Below are positions 47,159 to 59,805 of a DNA stretch of 64,000 nt, in pieces (position 1 is the stretch's first letter; each line of letters begins with the position of its first letter). This DNA comes from Atrina japonica (lineage: Eukaryota > Mollusca > Bivalvia > Pterioida > Pinnidae), in NCBI GenBank assembly GCA_030159075.1, contig BROG01000467.1, positions 531,101 through 595,100 of the forward strand, written 5' to 3'. Below the pieces are notes generated by a model. That model saw only the letters and a program-made list of their open reading frames with translations. It did no database searches and was not told the origin of the DNA. A program made the translations under genes and the position numbers.

Positions 47159-47912
47159 GTTCAGATTTTGTAACAGATTCACTTGTTGATGATAGTACAT
47201 GCTTATAAGCCGTAAGACTTAAGCTGATAAATGACACAATCGATTAACTTAGTGGGTTTTTTTTTCAAGTACTGGCTATGATAATCGTCCTAATCGATAG
47301 CCCAAAACAATAAGATACAGGTCTCGAGTTTCATTATAACAGGCATGGGCAATTTGGGGCATTTTTGGCGATTGTACAACCCAATACATTTATGTTTCAG
47401 CAGGTCCATAAACAAATCTCTCACTGCGATCAACCCACCAACATCCTAAGACCTTAACCAGTAGAGCTAGGGGCTAACATAACGTAATAAACTGTAAATT
47501 ATAGGAATTTTATACCCTTGAGCTGACTTTGTCATAATACCTCGATATAATGATATATAATACAACTCTCTATATATTTATTGTACATTATGTAAACAAT
47601 TGAATTAATTTTACCATATTTATGAGCTTCAGGGACCACACGAGATATGTTGAAAATATTTAGATACAGAAAAAAGACTATCCAGTAAATTATAGCATTA
47701 ATTGAGTGGTCATAAATAATTGCAAGCAATTTGTTGTATATAAGATGGGTGTGGTACATAAATATTTTATAAATATTCTACTGTGAGATTGTACTGTGCA
47801 TAATTTACATAAAAATATTGAAGGGGTGTTTGTACCCGTAATATACACGGTATTACCTAATACAAGCTACATGTATGACCCTAAATTGTTGACCCAAAAC
47901 AAATTCACAAAA

Positions 47913-48022
<110 letters not shown>

Positions 48023-48159
48023 TACAATAAATAGAATAACCGGATACGTTATTTTCCATGGAGACAGACGCAAAACATTTGGTGCATAGTATGTCTGTAT
48101 GACCACAGGTTAAAGACAAAGTACAAACCAAACTTTTGTACCTGTCGTTGTCACATTTT

Positions 48160-48276
48160 TTAAAACTTTCGCACAAATTCAGCTAAGGTTCCAGCGAGGC
48201 TCCAATCCGCGATGTCAAGAGGTGAGAGACGACACATGGATAAAGCTTTACCCCCTCGACCACGGAGGTACCGTCA
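48160..48276 (-). mobile_element. SINE family II, truncated copy
   Basis: On the minus strand it starts CCTCCGTGGTCGAGGGGG and continues to GGAACCTTAGCTGAATTTG, like the copy at 47050. Confidence 0.65.
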
Positions 48277-48748
48277 AGCAAGAGATGTATAACTATGCTT
48301 GGGGCGACATTGTGATTACTTTAAATGAAATCTACAAAATAACATTCCGGCGACGAAATACAACTGCCCACGGTAAGATAACGGCAAAATGACGTCGAAC
48401 GAATATTGTGTATTTAGACGTGTTGATGAAACGATTTCAGTCAAGAATTCTCCTTGTTCGAAAATAGATGGTTAAAAATGAGACATTTTACGACGTATTG
48501 TTTCACAACGCCAGGTCACGATAAGCCCCACTTATTTTATAATGAAGAACATGACTTATTATAAATTGTATGTAAGCCGGTGCTTGATGGACAATATTTT
48601 ATTGCCCACCTATAATATATGGTGACGGTATATACCTGTACATATACACCTGTATTAACATAAATTATTTGCAGAGCATAGTCTTTTCAAGTCTAGTGGT
48701 ACTGCGGAACCACCACACTTCATACAACAACTTCTGTATCTCGCCCCA

Positions 48749-48890
48749 AGTCAGTCGACTCGCCCCAGTTAGCCGTCTCACCCCGTGTCAATAGTCTTAT
48801 CCCGGGTCAGCCGTCTCATTCTGTGTCAACAGTCTTAAACCAAGTCAGCCGTTTTACCTAGTGTCAGTCGTTTCACCTCAAGTCACTCGA
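48749..48890. repeat. 19-bp minisatellite, about seven units
   Basis: Units of the form GTCAGCCGTCTCACCCCGT, alternating with GTCAACAGTCTTA-type variants, repeat every 19 bp. Confidence 0.85.
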
Positions 48891-48992
48891 AATACTGAGA
48901 CTGATTAGAACCAACTGTTCAATTTGGAGCGAATTCAAACTGCTCATGAACCAAGTCATGCATGTGTATAAACTTGTATGTAATTTCCAGTC

Positions 48993-49202
48993 ATGGTTAC
49001 GAGTTTAAATGCAACAGATGAAGACATGAGAAATAATTCATGGATATTTTATGCCATACATATCAAGGTGACGGAAAAAGAAGTAACAAGTCTGGATCGA
49101 GCGAAGATAATTATATTTGTACTCGCCCATAAATCATTTTTTGTCAATATCCCAGAAACACACGACTTCGAATTCTATCTACGCCAACTAGACGCCGTTT
49201 AA
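48993..49202 (+). other. Isolated 69-codon frame, possible exon fragment
   Basis: A frame from an ATG shortly after ATTTCCAG to a TAA reads as a mixed, non-repetitive peptide (for example HKSFFVNIPETHDFEFYLRQ). The preceding AG would fit an acceptor. There is no recognised domain and no neighbouring exon, so this is only a candidate. Confidence 0.2.
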
Positions 49203-49335
49203 AAGGAAAAACAGACAAACTACTTGTAGTCGACGACATATTTAATAACAGAATATAACAGAACTACTCTATGGAATATTATTCAAATTAACACCGATGT
49301 ATGTATATATATGCTTAGGTTGTCCATTAAAAGCG

Positions 49336-49336
<1 letters not shown>

Positions 49337-49369
<33 letters not shown>

Positions 49370-49605
49370 CTCCGTGGCCGAGTGGTTAGAGCATTGCGCT
49401 TTAAATCACAAGGCCATCTCTCACCTCTGGTTCGAATCCCGCTAGGGTTGTTTCGAATTATGTGGGAAAGTTTGCCAGTTTACTTGCGGAAGGTCGGTGG
49501 TCTTTACCCGGGTAACCGGGGTTTCTCCCCCACCAATAAAAAGTGGACGCCATCATATGACTGAAAGATTGTTGAGTATGGTGTGAAACAAAAAATCAAA
49601 TTAAA
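49337..49605 (+). mobile_element. tRNA-derived SINE, family II, with 33-bp 5' poly-G
   Basis: A run of 33 G is followed by a tRNA-like head with A box (TGGCCGAGTGGTTAGAGC) and a canonical B box (GGTTCGAATCC), then a body with TTTACTTGCGGAAGGTCGG. Flanks are TCCATTAAAAGCGC (49323-49336) and TCCAGTAAAAGCGC (49606-49619), a 14-bp duplication with one mismatch. The poly-G therefore lies inside the inserted unit. The head resembles Leu/Ser-type tRNA genes. Confidence 0.88.
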
Positions 49606-49928
49606 TCCAGTAAAAGCGCAATTACAAAATCGCCAAACACACCGACATATTCTAAAGCTACATAACATTACGTCATTCTCTTGACGCGTAACAAAATGGC
49701 GCGATAAACATGATTATTCAGAAAGACGAGTCGTGCAGTGACCGTGTGTATAGTGTCAAAACTCATTGAAACAAGTTGATTATGATAATCTTTTCATCTT
49801 TTCGAATTCTAATCACATCGTTTTATTCTGATCAAATTACCTCAGACCAATAAGATGCTGCACGATTTAATTGCAAATCGACTAACAGTATTATTGTTGT
49901 TCTACGTTCCGCCATTTCCCCCCAGTAA

Positions 49929-50339
49929 GACCATTCCAAGTTTTGTTTATGTTAAGCGTCCACCAGATACCTAACTACCTATCCGGAGAACACACACAAC
50001 CTGGTGAAAAAAAACAAAAACAAAAAAACTCTACATTTATAATACTGATATCATTTAATAAAAATAAACGATTATATACTATCATTATAGAGTATGTTCC
50101 AATACCCAAAGTATACTAGAGTACTTTAAATCTATATTAGCTTTGTTATCTGAACTCTAGGTCTGTATCAAACCAACTGCCGAAGTAAAACTCTTTGATT
50201 TATTGTATTTATTACATTATGTACATTCCGAGATTACCAATGTGTGAATGTGTTTTTATTTTATATTATTTATTTATTTATTTATTTATTATTATTATTT
50301 TAAAAAAATATGACGTCCTAAACCAAAGCGCACGCAGCC
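49929..50339. mobile_element. Harbinger-like MITE, copy B (uninterrupted)
   Basis: It starts GACCATTCCAAG and contains TTATGTTAAGCGTCC; the right end is shortened after AAACCAAAGCGCACGC. TAA flanks both ends (49926-49928 and 50340-50342). It aligns with copy A apart from the foldback insertion. Confidence 0.82.
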
Positions 50340-50398
50340 TAATGTGAAGACATGATGATCCCCAGCTTAGCTTTTGCTGATGAGCTACATATTCTGGC

Positions 50399-50801
50399 GT
50401 GTGGCCATCTTCGGGTGCGACCCATCTGCAATGTATTTCCGCTTTCGCTGAATATTCAGTGGATGCACAAATACATGTAACTTGGTTCATACCGCAAATT
50501 TCGTGCTGTTTGGACGTGTGTTTTAAAGATGAGTTTACAGTAGGCCACGATGTTTACCGAGTTCCACGATTTATTGTACGGCTTTTCCCGTCCTTACGGT
50601 CTTCTGCACCCTCAGTATGTTTTGATAACGACCTGTACCGAATTGTTACGAAGTCAACACGATTCCAATTTAGATATGTTACAATTTTTATCTTGTTCCC
50701 TCAAGTTCTTCTACGAACACCACGATGTGCTATCAAGTAGAACAAGAACTGAGCCAGATTGCCAAGCTTGGACCACGGTTTGTGTGTACAAAATAAAATA
50801 G
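50399..50801 (+). other. Overlapping open frames of unknown status
   Basis: Two plus-strand frames (113 and 83 codons) overlap in a region of higher GC than its surroundings. Neither shows a recognisable domain. They may be remnants of a coding sequence or chance frames. Confidence 0.15.
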
Positions 50802-50809
50802 GGGGGAGG

Positions 50810-52670
50810 GATAAGAGAAAGTAGGCTCATGTTCTATATATACCGTTAACCAGAATTCCTTTTACAGTTTTGTCTTCAATCTGAAATGGTATAGCACCTG
50901 TTGTTCTTAAGCGCGCGGTCACTGAATAAAACAATATAACGTGTAAAATTATAATACGCCAACATAATCGTCCGTGACGTCAATATTTAGTATTCCGTCT
51001 CTCTTTTTTTGTCAATGTTTTTTTTGTAAATGGATGCAAGTTGTAATGCATTTAAAAGTCTTATATTTCTACGATTAGTTTACATGTATTTTTTAAACAT
51101 CATGGAGAGTAATAAATGGGAACGCCGTTTGCTGTATTCTTCGCTCAAATATGAAGATGAGAGTACGACTTCAAAGTTAACTAGCTGTATTTGACATCCA
51201 AAAACACAATAGTTTTTCCTGTCCTCCATATTCTAAAATGTGTTCATTCATATAAAACAATGATACTACATGTATTATTTTGACGACAAAACCCGGCGTT
51301 CAACATCTGTCGTCTGCGCAAAACCAGTAAAACATATCCAACAGCTGTCTGCCTGATTTCATATATGTATACATTGACGTTCATCCTTCGTAAATCGGTA
51401 TAATGCAAATACGATTTTGTGTACGAGATATCCCATGCACGTGAGTGATACACAAATAAGGGGTGGATCTAGGATTTCGAGTTAGCGAGCGCGCAACCCT
51501 AGAAAAATCGACGAGCGTATCGGTGATCGGTCATCAATTTTCAACCATTTTGTAGATTTTTTCCCCCATTTTTTTGGCTAACTTTAAGGGGGTCCCGCGC
51601 AAAAGCTTTTCCACGTATAACCAAGTTGTAGGGTAAAATTATCTCCGCATAAACTTTTGATTTTGGTAAAAACGTCTATCTGGATTTTAAGTTACTTCTT
51701 GGTACCAAAATGTAATTTAAAATCGTAGCAAGATTTCGGCCCAAAATTGTCTTAGACGATAATAGATTTTCTCACTTTTACATTGCAACGAAGAAATTGG
51801 ATATGTTCCAGTTGAATTAAATAATTCATAAAAAAAATAAAAACTCAATTTTGGCGAAATTCTGTAAAAGGAAGTACATGTATTCATGTGATACAGGTAA
51901 AATTAGGTTCTGTGTTATTACCTGAATGGATTCTAATTAATTGCGTGTCCCTACCCATGATATATATGTTTCTCCAGGGATTCTTCCACATATTAATTAA
52001 CAAACGATAATTCGAGTGAATTATTTATGAATGTATAGTACATAGTTTATTGGTCAAAAGCAAATGCAGCTTATAGCCATTCTAATTCTAATTTCCCTTG
52101 TCTAATTTTGGTTACAGCTGGACATAAATTACAGAGGAATTCCGAGAGTGATTTGGATAGCTATACGCATCATACCTTAAATTGTTATATTTAAAATAAG
52201 CTTATTCATAAATAAATTCCCCATTAGGCCTAGTTTATTCTATGTATTTAAATTACAGGAGAACGCTTCACCTTAAGAATTTATGTCAGGTTATGACTCA
52301 AATAAATGTCTAGTTTTGAATAATTTGAAATAACCTCATAAAATTATAAAGTGAATATATACATTTAATTTATGCTATTTTCTAACTTAAAATTGCCCTA
52401 AACCCATATACCGGTATCCGGATGTTAAATTTATGTATTGCATTTATAGCTTTTAAGGTAAATAACTTTCACCGTAAGCTACATCTTTTTTGGTCTGTTT
52501 CAATTGTTTGTTTAGTATTACCTTGATGCCGACGGGGTTAAAAGATGTTGAAGGGTGGGTGGGGGTAACCGATCTTCCTGAAGTAAATTGGCACGTCTAG
52601 TAAAAATACAGTCACTGCAATGATTTTAACGACGCCTGAGGTACTACCTGGTGTAACACACCATAGTTTA
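50810..52670. other. Intergenic, no feature seen
   Basis: The sequence is AT-rich with only short frames and no recognised repeat ends. Confidence 0.5.
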
Positions 52671-52673
52671 TCC

Positions 52674-52937
52674 GGTGACATGTCGATAGTCCGACGGTCC
52701 GATAGTCCGACGGTCCGATAGTCCGACGGTCCGATAGTCCGACAGTGAAGTTAAAGAACAGCACTGACGCAGTCTAAAAATTATAGCCGAGGCGCGAAAA
52801 TTATGGTATATTCAGGCTATTCCAGGACAATACCCCCCCTTGCCCCCCCCCCGCTGTACGCCTATGTAATAATGCCCTAGTAGGCTAAAAGGTAAAAAAT
52901 ACCCCATCGGACTATCGGACCGTCGGACTATCGAGAA
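52674..52937. mobile_element. Foldback-like element, copy 2
   Basis: It starts GGTGACATGTCGATAGTCC with four 16-bp units at the left and about two inverted units at the right, and shares the interior word GAGGCGCGAAAATTAT with copy 1. The right terminus is shortened (CTATCGAGAA). Flanks AGTTTATCC and AATTTATCC match at 8 of 9 positions. Confidence 0.82.
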
Positions 52938-53189
52938 AATTTATCCCAGACCATCGTGTACTATACCTGAATCAAAGCACCTAGATTAGATATAGGCTGG
53001 ACAATACCCCGTGTATAAAATGCCCTAGTAGGCTATCCAGTCTAGAAAATATTCAGATTAGGTATACTCGGATAAATTATGATCCAGTCTAGAACATATT
53101 CAGGGTATATAATGTTATAATGACTAAGGCTACATCATACCCCATATATGATATACCCGATTTTAATCTGGACAGTTCTTAATTAATCT

Positions 53190-53262
53190 GCTGTACCAGA
53201 ATTGAGAATCAAACTCTGGACCGCTCGGATGCGAGGCGATCGCTGAACCATCGCGCACGGTG
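53190..53262 (-). mobile_element. tRNA-like SINE head of a third type
   Basis: On the minus strand GCGCGATGGTTCAGCGATCG and GTCCAGAGTTTGATTCTC occupy A-box and B-box positions. The body is not defined. Confidence 0.45.
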
Positions 53263-53370
53263 ATAAAACACAATATAGGTGGGAAGGAAACAAAATTATT
53301 AACAAAATCTACCCCTACCTTGAGGTTATGACAAAAGAATCTCAATCTGAGGGTAAAATTCTTGAATGGC

Positions 53371-53897
53371 AGTAGTTATAGGTAGCTCCATGACGCGCAT
53401 TTGAATTTAGCATTACATCTCTCGGAAACTCTCACCAACTCTTGCAACCCCAGCTACTATTGATCTACTCATCTCACTTCAAACCCAAAACTGGAAAAAC
53501 CCAAACTTTCGGTTCTAAAAATAGTGTCACTCCCAACCCAAAACTGGAAAAATCCAACTTCTATTTTTAGCACCTGGTCACTCGTGACCCCAACCTCTTG
53601 TAACGAAGGCTCTCATAGGCTCATTATCTAAGATGGCTGCCACACAGCCTTCCGCTTCCGGCCATGGACACACTTCCCGAGCTCATCGAATGGCTCTTTC
53701 TTCCAGTCGCCATGGCAATGTGACCTCACTTTCTGTATGACCTCACTACTGGTATGACGTCACAGGCGGCTCCCTGGCGCGCATTTGAATTTGACCAATA
53801 AGAAGCCAGGAATCTGATTACGTCATCAACAGCACCACTGGTGGCACTCCTAGCGACCAAAATTCAAATACACGTCAGGGAACTGCCTATAACTACT
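53371..53897. mobile_element. 527-bp inverted-repeat element
   Basis: The left end AGTAGTTATAGGTAGCTCCA, then TGACGCGCATTTGAATTT, pairs with the right end reversed AGTAGTTATAGGCAGTTCCC, then TGACGTGTATTTGAATTT. A third copy of the subterminal word (GGCGGCTCCCTGGCGCGC, then ATTTGAATTT) is inside at about 53764. No transposase is present. A target duplication is not clear. Confidence 0.8.
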
Positions 53898-54334
53898 AAT
53901 TACAAACCCGAGACTTGATTATCCCGAGGATTGGGATTCCTTTGTCATACTCTCATGGTAGGGGTTGATTATTTTTCCCCCACGTTTTAGATACATGTAT
54001 ATGTAAATCTACGCAAATAAAATCCGACATTATGCACTGCATTTTAGACGCCAAAGACACCCTTCATGATATGAATTGTATTGTGACGTAGTAGTGCGTG
54101 TAGCTTGTCAATATCCGTAAGGATGATAAGTGAATCATTTCCCGTTAAAATGAAGAAAATATCTGTGAACAATGGGAGAAATTGAAATAGGATAAAAGAA
54201 GATTACCCAAACACCTCAAACAAAAAGAACCAGGGAGCAACACCAAGTGAAATGAAATGGCGGTTTAATAAAAGAAATGGCCCAGGATTACCAATATGAA
54301 CGTACCTCATAACAAAAAGAACCAGGCCTCAGCA

Positions 54335-54565
54335 ATTTACAAAACTTCAGGTCACTGTCAATGATTATATGGCGTGTTGAAAGATCAATAATAACGGATA
54401 GGTTGAATGGGCCCTGGACTCGTAGTATTCCGTAATTCTCATATACCCCTCAAAACCGTAGTAATGACTACCAATATTCATGTATCTTTTTTATCACCTT
54501 CGTTAATGCCTAATTTTTTCATTTAAGGACCAATCAAATGCACAACTTTGGGTGTCCAAAATGAT
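54335..54565. repeat. Degraded copy of the composite's terminal unit
   Basis: Ordered matches to 29493-29952 include TTACAAAACTTCAGGTCACT, ACTCGTAGTATTCCG, ATTCATGTATCTTT, GACCAATCA and ACAACTTTGGGTGTCCAAAA. Large blocks are missing in between. Confidence 0.8.
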
Positions 54566-55129
54566 GTTGTATACTTTACTAAAATACACTAAAACATTTT
54601 GGAAATTCTCAATAATAGACTAGTATATCCAGAATAGAATTATTTATGATTAATTAGGCTAACATAATTACCTACGCAATATGTAACTGTGCATCTGTTG
54701 GTTTTATAACTTTGAACGCGGCGTGTAGGTCAGTCTGGGTACGTTGTCGCGTTTTAACATGCAATGCACGTATCAAAACAATGGTAACAGCGAATGTCAT
54801 ATACGCGTGTGTAGGCTGCAATGCTATTAATACTGTGTTTTCCATAGAGAAATAATGCCATCTGGTTTATATCTGAAACATATATACGAAAAATAAACGT
54901 CAAATTGAAATATGTGACGAATCTTCAACAGAAATTTACAGTGTTCTTGGTGGATTATTTTGACTTTTATTATCTTAAACTGGTTCTCGCCGTTGATGGA
55001 GTGCAAACAGAATTTATATGTACAATTCCTTTCATTGAGTATCGTCGATCATAATTAAACCTGTACTAGTTTAATTTAATTAAATGGAACATACACGGAA
55101 TCTTTTCGTTTTGTCTCAATTTGTTGGCC

Positions 55130-55475
55130 CGGTATTGCAGTTCGGTCTATGCGAACATGCTATGCCAGCCGAATACAAAAATGCTCTACCAATTCTATGC
55201 GAACATACTGTGCTAGTGCTATACAAAAGTGCTCTTATAAGTTCACATACTCTACTAATGCTATGCGGACATGTTCTTATTACATGCTCTACTAGTTTTA
55301 TGCGAACACACCCTACTAGTTGTATGCGAACATACCCTTTCTAGTTCTATGCATACCCTTTCTAGTTCTATGCAAACCTGCGCTTATCACTCGCTCTACT
55401 AGTTCTATGCGAACACACCCTACTAGTTCTATGCGAACATGCTCTTATCACATGCTCTACTAGTTCTATGCGAAG
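55130..55475. repeat. Degenerate minisatellite around CTACTAGTTCTATGCGAACA
   Basis: Roughly a dozen units of about 24-27 bp share CTACTAGTTCTATGCGAAC, alternating with ACACACC or ATGCTCTTATCACATG. The frame through it is not a gene. Confidence 0.85.
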
Positions 55476-55852
55476 TTCTAGACAAATGTATTTGGCTATT
55501 ACGTTTGTTAGTTTATTAGTCTTCGACGCCATACTCAATAACTTGTCGGTTTATGATTGGCGATATAACTCAAAATTCTTATAACATACCGGGTAGGGTC
55601 TTGACCTGGACGAGTATTACACCAGCAAGAGTAATCGGTCCTTCTTGTCACCTACGGGTAGCATATAAGGAAATTACATCATGCATTTTCATTGGAGTAT
55701 GTCTTTACCGAAAAGAAATTTAGTAGAATTATCCATATGAAAATAAAAAATTACTCTGCTCCGCTTAGTTTTGTGATTCCGGACAAAACTAGTTTTTAAA
55801 AGCAATTATAAAATATCCTGGGGTAGACTTTCGTTTTGTTTGTTTGATTATT

Positions 55853-56088
55853 TTACCCCACACAACAGTGTTTGGAGCCATATAATGGTGATCACATTAA
55901 ATGAGGGAGGAGATAACCCGGTTAAGTTGTGTCTGGGAAGAGATCAAAGACCTTCTTCAAGTAGACTGGCAAATGATCTCACAAAGGCAGTCCAGATTCA
56001 AGCAAGAATCGAATCCGAGCTCTCTTGGGGCTAGGAACGTCATTGTTTAAAGCGCAGTGCTCTAATCCATGGGTCACGGAGGTCCCAG
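55853..56088 (-). mobile_element. SINE family II copy
   Basis: On the minus strand it starts GGACCTCCGTGACCCATGG and has TTAGAGCACTGCGCTTTAAA; the body runs to a segment matching the other copies (CTTCCCAGACACAAC... then CACCATTATATGG). Confidence 0.75.
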
Positions 56089-56252
56089 GGACTTTTTGTC
56101 ATCCACAATTAAATTTTGCGTATGCTCCTTTCATAATAGTAAGATAGGGCCCAATAATGTGTTGAACTCGCTCTGAATAGAGGGTAGAGGGTTCGAAGTT
56201 TTAAAGAGTTTTGATCTAACATACTGATTGCAAAGGCTCCTTTCTGCTAAAT

Positions 56253-56505
56253 GGGGTCCTCCATGGCCGAGTGATTAGAGCATCGTGCTTTAAATCACGA
56301 AGTCTCTAACTTCCTGTCAACGAAGGTTCGCGTCCCACTGGAATCTAAGCTGATTTTTGTAAGAAAGTTTGACTGTGTACTTGCGGAAGGCCGGTAGTCT
56401 TTTCCCGGATACATTATAACCAGGTTCTCCCCCACACTATTAAAAACTGGTGGCCACCATATAACGGAAAAATCGTTGAGTTTGGCTATAGTATAGTGAG
56501 GATGT
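56253..56505 (+). mobile_element. SINE family II copy
   Basis: The head GGGGTCCTCCATGGCCGAGT continues with GATTAGAGCATCGTGCTTTA. The body contains GTACTTGCGGAAGGCCGGTA, TTCTCCCCCACACTATTAAA and CCACCATATAACGG. Target duplications were not identified. Confidence 0.82.
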
Positions 56506-57234
56506 TTGCACATCAAGCGGTGCTTGAATGGTGCATGTACATGCAAACTGACAGGAAAAATCTTATTATGATTGTGTGTGGAACAGGACTTAGGCAACTA
56601 ACATAATATTGCGTTCAAGTCTACTTTTAACAAAGTGTCTCGTATTAACCCCTTTTCACAATCTTTTGTAAGATCGTAGACGGCGTTTGATTGTTTTCTT
56701 GTCTATTATGTTTAAGTGAACATTGCAGCAAAAGCACAAATGTTTTGATTGAACACAGATCGCCAATCAATCAATCAATCAGTCAAGTTATCAACCAATC
56801 TGATAATAAATCAAATATAAAACTAACAAATAAGATAAGCGACGGCGAGCAAAAAAAACGACGGTGTACTGTTGATTGAATTGTACCTTTCAGAGCAGAT
56901 CTAATAATAAAAGTTAACCACGGGCAAAGAATGTTCTGTTCAGTTGTATATTGTTCTGTACATACTGGTGCCAGCTCTTTATAAAAGTCAACTCCATTAC
57001 AAGTACAATATTTATTTAAATATACATACTGACATCTATTTCCATGATAAATATATACATCCAAATACACCGAAACAGGACGACAGATGGAAAGTAACTT
57101 AATTAACATCTTTTATCACTACTCCAGAAAGGTACTTGATCTTATGCGTATTATAAGTGGACCTTCAGGTAATATTGATGTTTGTATTGTTTCATTGTCA
57201 TGATGTTACCCATAGTATATCTATCCAAACTAGA

Positions 57235-57730
57235 TAACCATTATCTCTCCGACAGTTTTTGCTATACATTTAGATTTATTACTTGGCCTTGTATGACAAC
57301 ACTTTTTCTTTATACAGATACATACATCTATCTTAAATTGGAGCTCATCTGATGAAGTCTAATTGACGTGAACGATCGTCTTGAGCATCATAAATTCGGT
57401 ATTATATTTATAATATTTATAACCACTAGGTCGTTGGTGGACCTGGTATTTCGGTACCAGCTGATAATCTTATACTAAAATAATATTTCGCATTGATAAC
57501 ACGATTCAAATTCTAAATTTTTTAAAAGCTAAGGTGATCATCTTTTTACAGTGATTACTCTTAAACGGATTTAGCTATACATTAAGATTTATTATTTGTC
57601 CTTGTATGATACCACTTTTTCTCTAGAAATGAATACATTGCTATTTCGAGCTCAACTAACGAAGTCTAATTGATAGAAACGATCGTCTTGAGCATTATAA
57701 CCTTGGTATTATGTTTATAGGTACTGGCTA
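57235..57730. repeat. Two-copy repeat, 307-bp offset
   Basis: GAAGTCTAATTGACGTGAAC at 57354 and GAAGTCTAATTGATAGAAAC at 57661 are followed by GATCGTCTTGAGCAT. The preceding 110 bp also align (GCTATACATTTAGATTTATT, CCTTGTATGA, ACTTTTTCT). Confidence 0.85.
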
Positions 57731-58139
57731 GTGTCCCTTGAAAACGGAGTGACTGTATCACCCGAATGTAAAAGAGGATGGAATGCCGCTATTTATTTAA
57801 GTTAATTCTATTTCCGTAACAGACCTTAATCATAATTACATCGTCTCGACAAAATATACCCCTGTCTGCGGTGAGGTCAAACCCGTAGATTAGACTAAGT
57901 GTGATCGGTTACAATCGAGACAAATTTGTATTTCTCAACAGGATTGCGATTAAATTGTAATTTCGTTATGTATTCACATATTCAGTATATATATTCAAAA
58001 ACACGGAAGCTGGATTAAAGTCTCTGTATATCATCCGTTGCATTAATTATATCATTTGTACGTTCAATGAAGTTATTTCGTATTCTGTTAATTATCACCG
58101 AAGACAGAAAAGTTTCGAATATATATGTATATCATAATA

Positions 58140-59475
58140 CTTTGGGAAATCAGTCAAGTATTGTATCAATTAAAAATACGGTCTGTAACCGGTTATAGAT
58201 ATACTGTCGGTAACCAGTCAAATATTGTGTCAAATAAAATAAGGTTGGCAACCCGTCAAGTATTAGGTCTATATTAAATAAATACACAGTAAATAACCAG
58301 TCAAAATTGTATCAAACAGCTATACAGTCTGTAACTAGTCAAATATTTATCAAATAAATACAGTATATAGTAGATAACCAAAACATTGCAGCATATAGAT
58401 ATACAGTCGTTGACCAATAAGATATTGAATGAATTAGAAAATCTGTAACTAGTCAAATATTGTATCAAATAGATGTAGTCGGTAACTAATAAAAAATTGT
58501 AGCAAATAGATATACAGTCGGATACCGGTCAAATATTGTATTGCATAGATAAATTCGGTGACCAGTAAACATTGTATCAAATAGATATACATTCGGAAAC
58601 CAGTCAAATATTATATCAGATAGATATGCGGTCGGTAACCAGTCAAAATTGTCTCACTACAAATAGAGATACAGTCGATAAGCAGTCAAAACTTGTATCA
58701 GATTGATATCCAGTCGGTAACCAGTCAATTATTGTATCATATAGATACAGTGGGTATCCAGTCAAAATTTATTTAAAATAGACATAACCAGTTAAATATT
58801 GTATAAAATAGATATACAATCGATAACCGGTCAAGCTTTGTTTCAAATATATATAATCGGTAACAAGTCAACTATTGTATCAAATAGATAAAAAAAAATA
58901 TCAGTAACCAGTCACATGATGTATCAAATAGATGAATAGTCGGTAACCAGTCAAGTGATTTGTCAAATATAAATATAATTGGTGACACTATAGATATACT
59001 TGCCTTGTACAATCATGTAATATCAAATAGATATAACTGTTCGTAACCACACATAAACTAATGTATCTAATACACTAATTACCCATCAGTTACTCATTAG
59101 ATTTTGTATCAAATATCATATATACTGCCGATAATTAGTCAGGTATTACATCAAATGTTATATACTGCCGATGACAGGCCAGCTATTGTATCAAATGGAT
59201 ACACAACGGTAAACAGTCAAACGTTGTATCAAATCAAAGATATACTGCCTGTGACAACTAATATATTTTATCAAACATATAATTTATGTCGTCGGAAGTA
59301 AGTCGAGCATTGTATCAAATAAATATTCTGCATTTAACCGGTCAGATATATATGTTATTAAATCAAAATATACTGACGGTAATCAATCTGATATTGTATG
59401 AAATATACATTATTCACTAGTACAAATCAAGTATTGTATAAAATCAAATGTACTGTGATTATTCAGTAAGATATA
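58140..59475. repeat. 1.3-kb highly diverged minisatellite, about 36-39 bp units
   Basis: More than thirty imperfect units follow the scheme CAGTCGGTAACCAGTCAAAT, then ATTGTATCAAATAGATATA, with many substitutions and indels. Degeneration increases to the right. Confidence 0.9.
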
Positions 59476-59734
59476 TCATAGCCACCCATTATCTAGTCTA
59501 TCCGTCATCTACTGCAGACCTAATTCTTTTATCTAAACACATGTAAGTAATTGCACTTTTGTACATATTTTATATCAACTTGACACTTCCGCCCCCCTTT
59601 TATCTTTTTGTGTATGTACATTCCAAAAATATCTAAATCCGGATCAGCCATGACAAAGCAGAGATAAAAGGGTTAACAGTTGTACCAAGTAAACACTAAC
59701 TTTCTACTTATTTTTCTCTTGAACATATGCCATA

Positions 59735-59805
59735 CTAGTTTATGATAGAGCGTTCGATTCGCAAGCACAAGATCCCAGATTCGATTGACAGCATCTGGCG
59801 GTCTA
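59735..59805 (+). mobile_element. Possible tRNA-like SINE head
   Basis: TTATGATAGAGCGTTCGATT and CCCAGATTCGATTGACAGC are spaced like A and B boxes. No body or duplication was defined. Confidence 0.35.

Noticed and set aside
49370..49445. Possible functional tRNA gene with good A and B boxes
   Set aside because: It is part of a SINE with body and target duplication, the acceptor stem does not pair, and sister copies exist at 56253 and elsewhere.
55084..55344. 86-codon frame with repeated Leu-Cys-His words
   Set aside because: It follows the minisatellite period and has no independent support.
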